From Aquificaceae bacterium (GTDB taxonomy: Bacteria; Aquificota; Aquificia; Aquificales; Aquificaceae): a stretch of DNA of 6,976 nucleotides. The first letter of the stretch is position 1; the number at the start of each line of letters is the position of its first letter. Both the position numbers and the translations under genes were made by a program. Under the pieces are notes generated by a model, which saw nothing but the letters and a program-made list of their open reading frames with translations, made no database searches and was not told the origin of the DNA. The DNA lies in NCBI GenBank assembly GCA_015490215.1, contig WFYH01000253.1, positions 1-6,976 of the forward strand. The letters are read 5' to 3'. Below, piece by piece: positions 5,777-6,976 of this stretch.

Positions 5777-6976
5777 ATGAAAAGGCTCACCCTCGCAGGG
5801 GCGGTTTTGGGAGCTACGGCTCTTTTTGCACCCGACACATCCCATGCCATAAGGATTTGGAGCAACTCAACCCAACAGTTCCTTGATATCAACTTCCTGA
5901 TCCAGACTTGGATAAGACACCAGCAGGTAAGTGAGGAAAACAGACCCAACTTCATAGAGTCCTCCAACACCACGGACGTCTCCTTTAGGAGGATAAGGCT
6001 CAGGATGGGAGGAAGCTACAACAAGTGGTTTAAGTTCAACTTCGTCATGAGGCTGAACAACGCAGGAAGGGACGCATACGTGGCACCTTTCGGGGGACAG
6101 CCCGCCGGTTACCTCAGACAGGGAGAACTGCTCGGGGGAAGGAACTTTGCCCTTCACGAGCTTGATCTGAAGTTTGCCCTTCACGAGCTGTTCGGTATAG
6201 AGGGGTGGATAGTTGACGCCCATTTGGGTTTTCCGAGACTGCCCCTCGGAAGGGAACAGTTCGGAAGGACGGGCTTTGACAATCTTGAAGCCGACAGAAC
6301 CTTTGCAACCCTGAGGTGGACCCATCTTACAGTAGCCAACGTGACTGGAAGGGCTTACGGTGGATACGTTCACGTGAGAAAAGGAAACAAGGGGAAAGGC
6401 TTCGGAAAGATAACTTGGGACGGCTTCTTCGGAATCTTTGACGGCTTTAAGGGTATAGAACAGCCTTGGGACGAAACCGTAAGAGCCGGAGCTGCGGGAA
6501 ATGTGGACGGAGCCTGCCGAGGACCGGGTAACTTCGCCCGCTGTCTTTCACAGCTCAGGAGCAACTCCACCGACTCCTTTCTTTACGTTTTCAGAACCAC
6601 TCTTATGCTGGGCAAACCCGAGGGGAAACCCAAGGGTCTTAACTGGCTATACAGGGACACCTATATAGGGAAGCGTAAAGGTGTAACCTTGGGTCTTTCT
6701 TTTGCCTTCCAAAACGGGATAGATCAGGAGCTTATTACGGACGTTCAGGGCCCCGCGCCGGGTGTAACCGGGGGCGGAGGAACCCAAGCGGGTGCCGGAT
6801 CCGTTCAGGTGAGGGTTCCCTACATGATACTGCCAAACCCCTTTGCCCGATTTAGCAACGTGGCAAACAACCCTGTTGATATGCAGATGTATGGAGCGGA
6901 CCTTGCTGTTCACTACGGACCCTTTACGGTGATACTTGAAGGAGGGCAACATGCCTTCAAGGGCGTTTGGCTCGGA
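5777..6976 (+). CDS. Outer-membrane porin-like protein (phosphate-selective porin O/P-like), N-terminal part
   Basis: 400 codons are open up to the window end and no stop is reached, so the protein is longer than seen. Residues 1-24 form a Sec signal peptide (MKRL, then a hydrophobic core, SHA cleavage). The mature protein alternates polar and aromatic residues like beta strands. Its early segment FRRIRLRMGGSYNKWFKFNF (70-89) resembles the start of OprO/OprP-type barrels. Later strands include ELDLKFAL (128-135), GWIVDAHLGFPRLPLGREQFG (143-163 in outline), DSFLYVFRTTLML (266-278) and GVTLGLSFAFQNG (302-314). Two cysteines (C247, C256) in a probable loop could form a disulfide. Gly-rich residues 325-341 look like another loop. 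The start is set by GGGAGGAAGGG at 5763-5773. It is probably cotranscribed with the DsrE-like gene from the -24/-12 promoter and may admit the substrate of that system. Porin identity is fairly secure; the transported solute is unknown. Confidence 0.8.
   Translation, partial: MKRLTLAGAVLGATALFAPDTSHAIRIWSNSTQQFLDINFLIQTWIRHQQVSEENRPNFIESSNTTDVSFRRIRLRMGGSYNKWFKFNFVMRLNNAGRDAYVAPFGGQPAGYLRQGELLGGRNFALHELDLKFALHELFGIEGWIVDAHLGFPRLPLGREQFGRTGFDNLEADRTFATLRWTHLTVANVTGRAYGGYVHVRKGNKGKGFGKITWDGFFGIFDGFKGIEQPWDETVRAGAAGNVDGACRGPGNFARCLSQLRSNSTDSFLYVFRTTLMLGKPEGKPKGLNWLYRDTYIGKRKGVTLGLSFAFQNGIDQELITDVQGPAPGVTGGGGTQAGAGSVQVRVPYMILPNPFARFSNVANNPVDMQMYGADLAVHYGPFTVILEGGQHAFKGVWLG

Noticed and set aside
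5360..6373. Long minus-strand open frames opposite the DsrE-like and porin-like genes
   Set aside because: They lie antisense to genes with clear signal peptides and ribosome sites, have no ribosome sites of their own that I can see, and have compositions typical of antisense shadow frames.

Overview
The window looks like chromosomal DNA from a thermophilic, probably chemolithoautotrophic bacterium of the Aquificales (Hydrogenobacter/Thermocrinis/Aquifex-like). This is an inference from style only: heavy use of AGG/AGA for Arg and ATA for Ile, Lys/Glu-rich proteins, strong GGAGG ribosome sites, very tight gene packing, and a local abundance of sigma-54 (RpoN) regulation. No rRNA, tRNA, mobile element or CRISPR array is visible.

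Layout. Positions 1-824 (minus strand) hold the N-terminal 274 codons of a GAF-AAA+ sigma-54 activator (NifA/NorR-like), cut by the window edge inside its GAFTGA loop. A 56-bp gap, AT-rich on the side of the minus-strand gene, separates it from a divergent plus-strand operon. That operon contains an orphan ABC-type substrate-binding lipoprotein (881-1846), a membrane histidine kinase with a periplasmic sensor, HAMP and PAS domains (1843-3795), and an NtrC-type sigma-54 response regulator (3792-5114). The three genes are joined by two 4-bp ATGA overlaps. Positions 5115-5257 are a compact regulatory region: a 37-bp nested dyad, an extra half-site repeat, and a consensus -24/-12 promoter. It reads into a Tat-exported DsrE/F-like protein (5258-5761) and, 15 bp later, an outer-membrane porin-like protein (5777 to the window end, 400 codons, no stop reached).

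Inferred circuit. The lipoprotein probably binds a periplasmic ligand and presents it to the kinase. The kinase phosphorylates the NtrC-type regulator. The regulator then binds the dyad about 98 bp upstream of the predicted transcription start and opens the sigma-54 promoter for the DsrE-like/porin operon. The design parallels the AioX-AioS-AioR arsenite system (periplasmic binding protein, kinase, sigma-54 regulator, sigma-54 target promoter), but with a different binding-protein family (ABC_sub_bind, COG2984-like) and different targets. The ligand cannot be read from the sequence. A cysteine-rich binding protein and a sulfur-family (DsrE) output make a sulfur, selenium or metalloid compound a reasonable but unproven guess.
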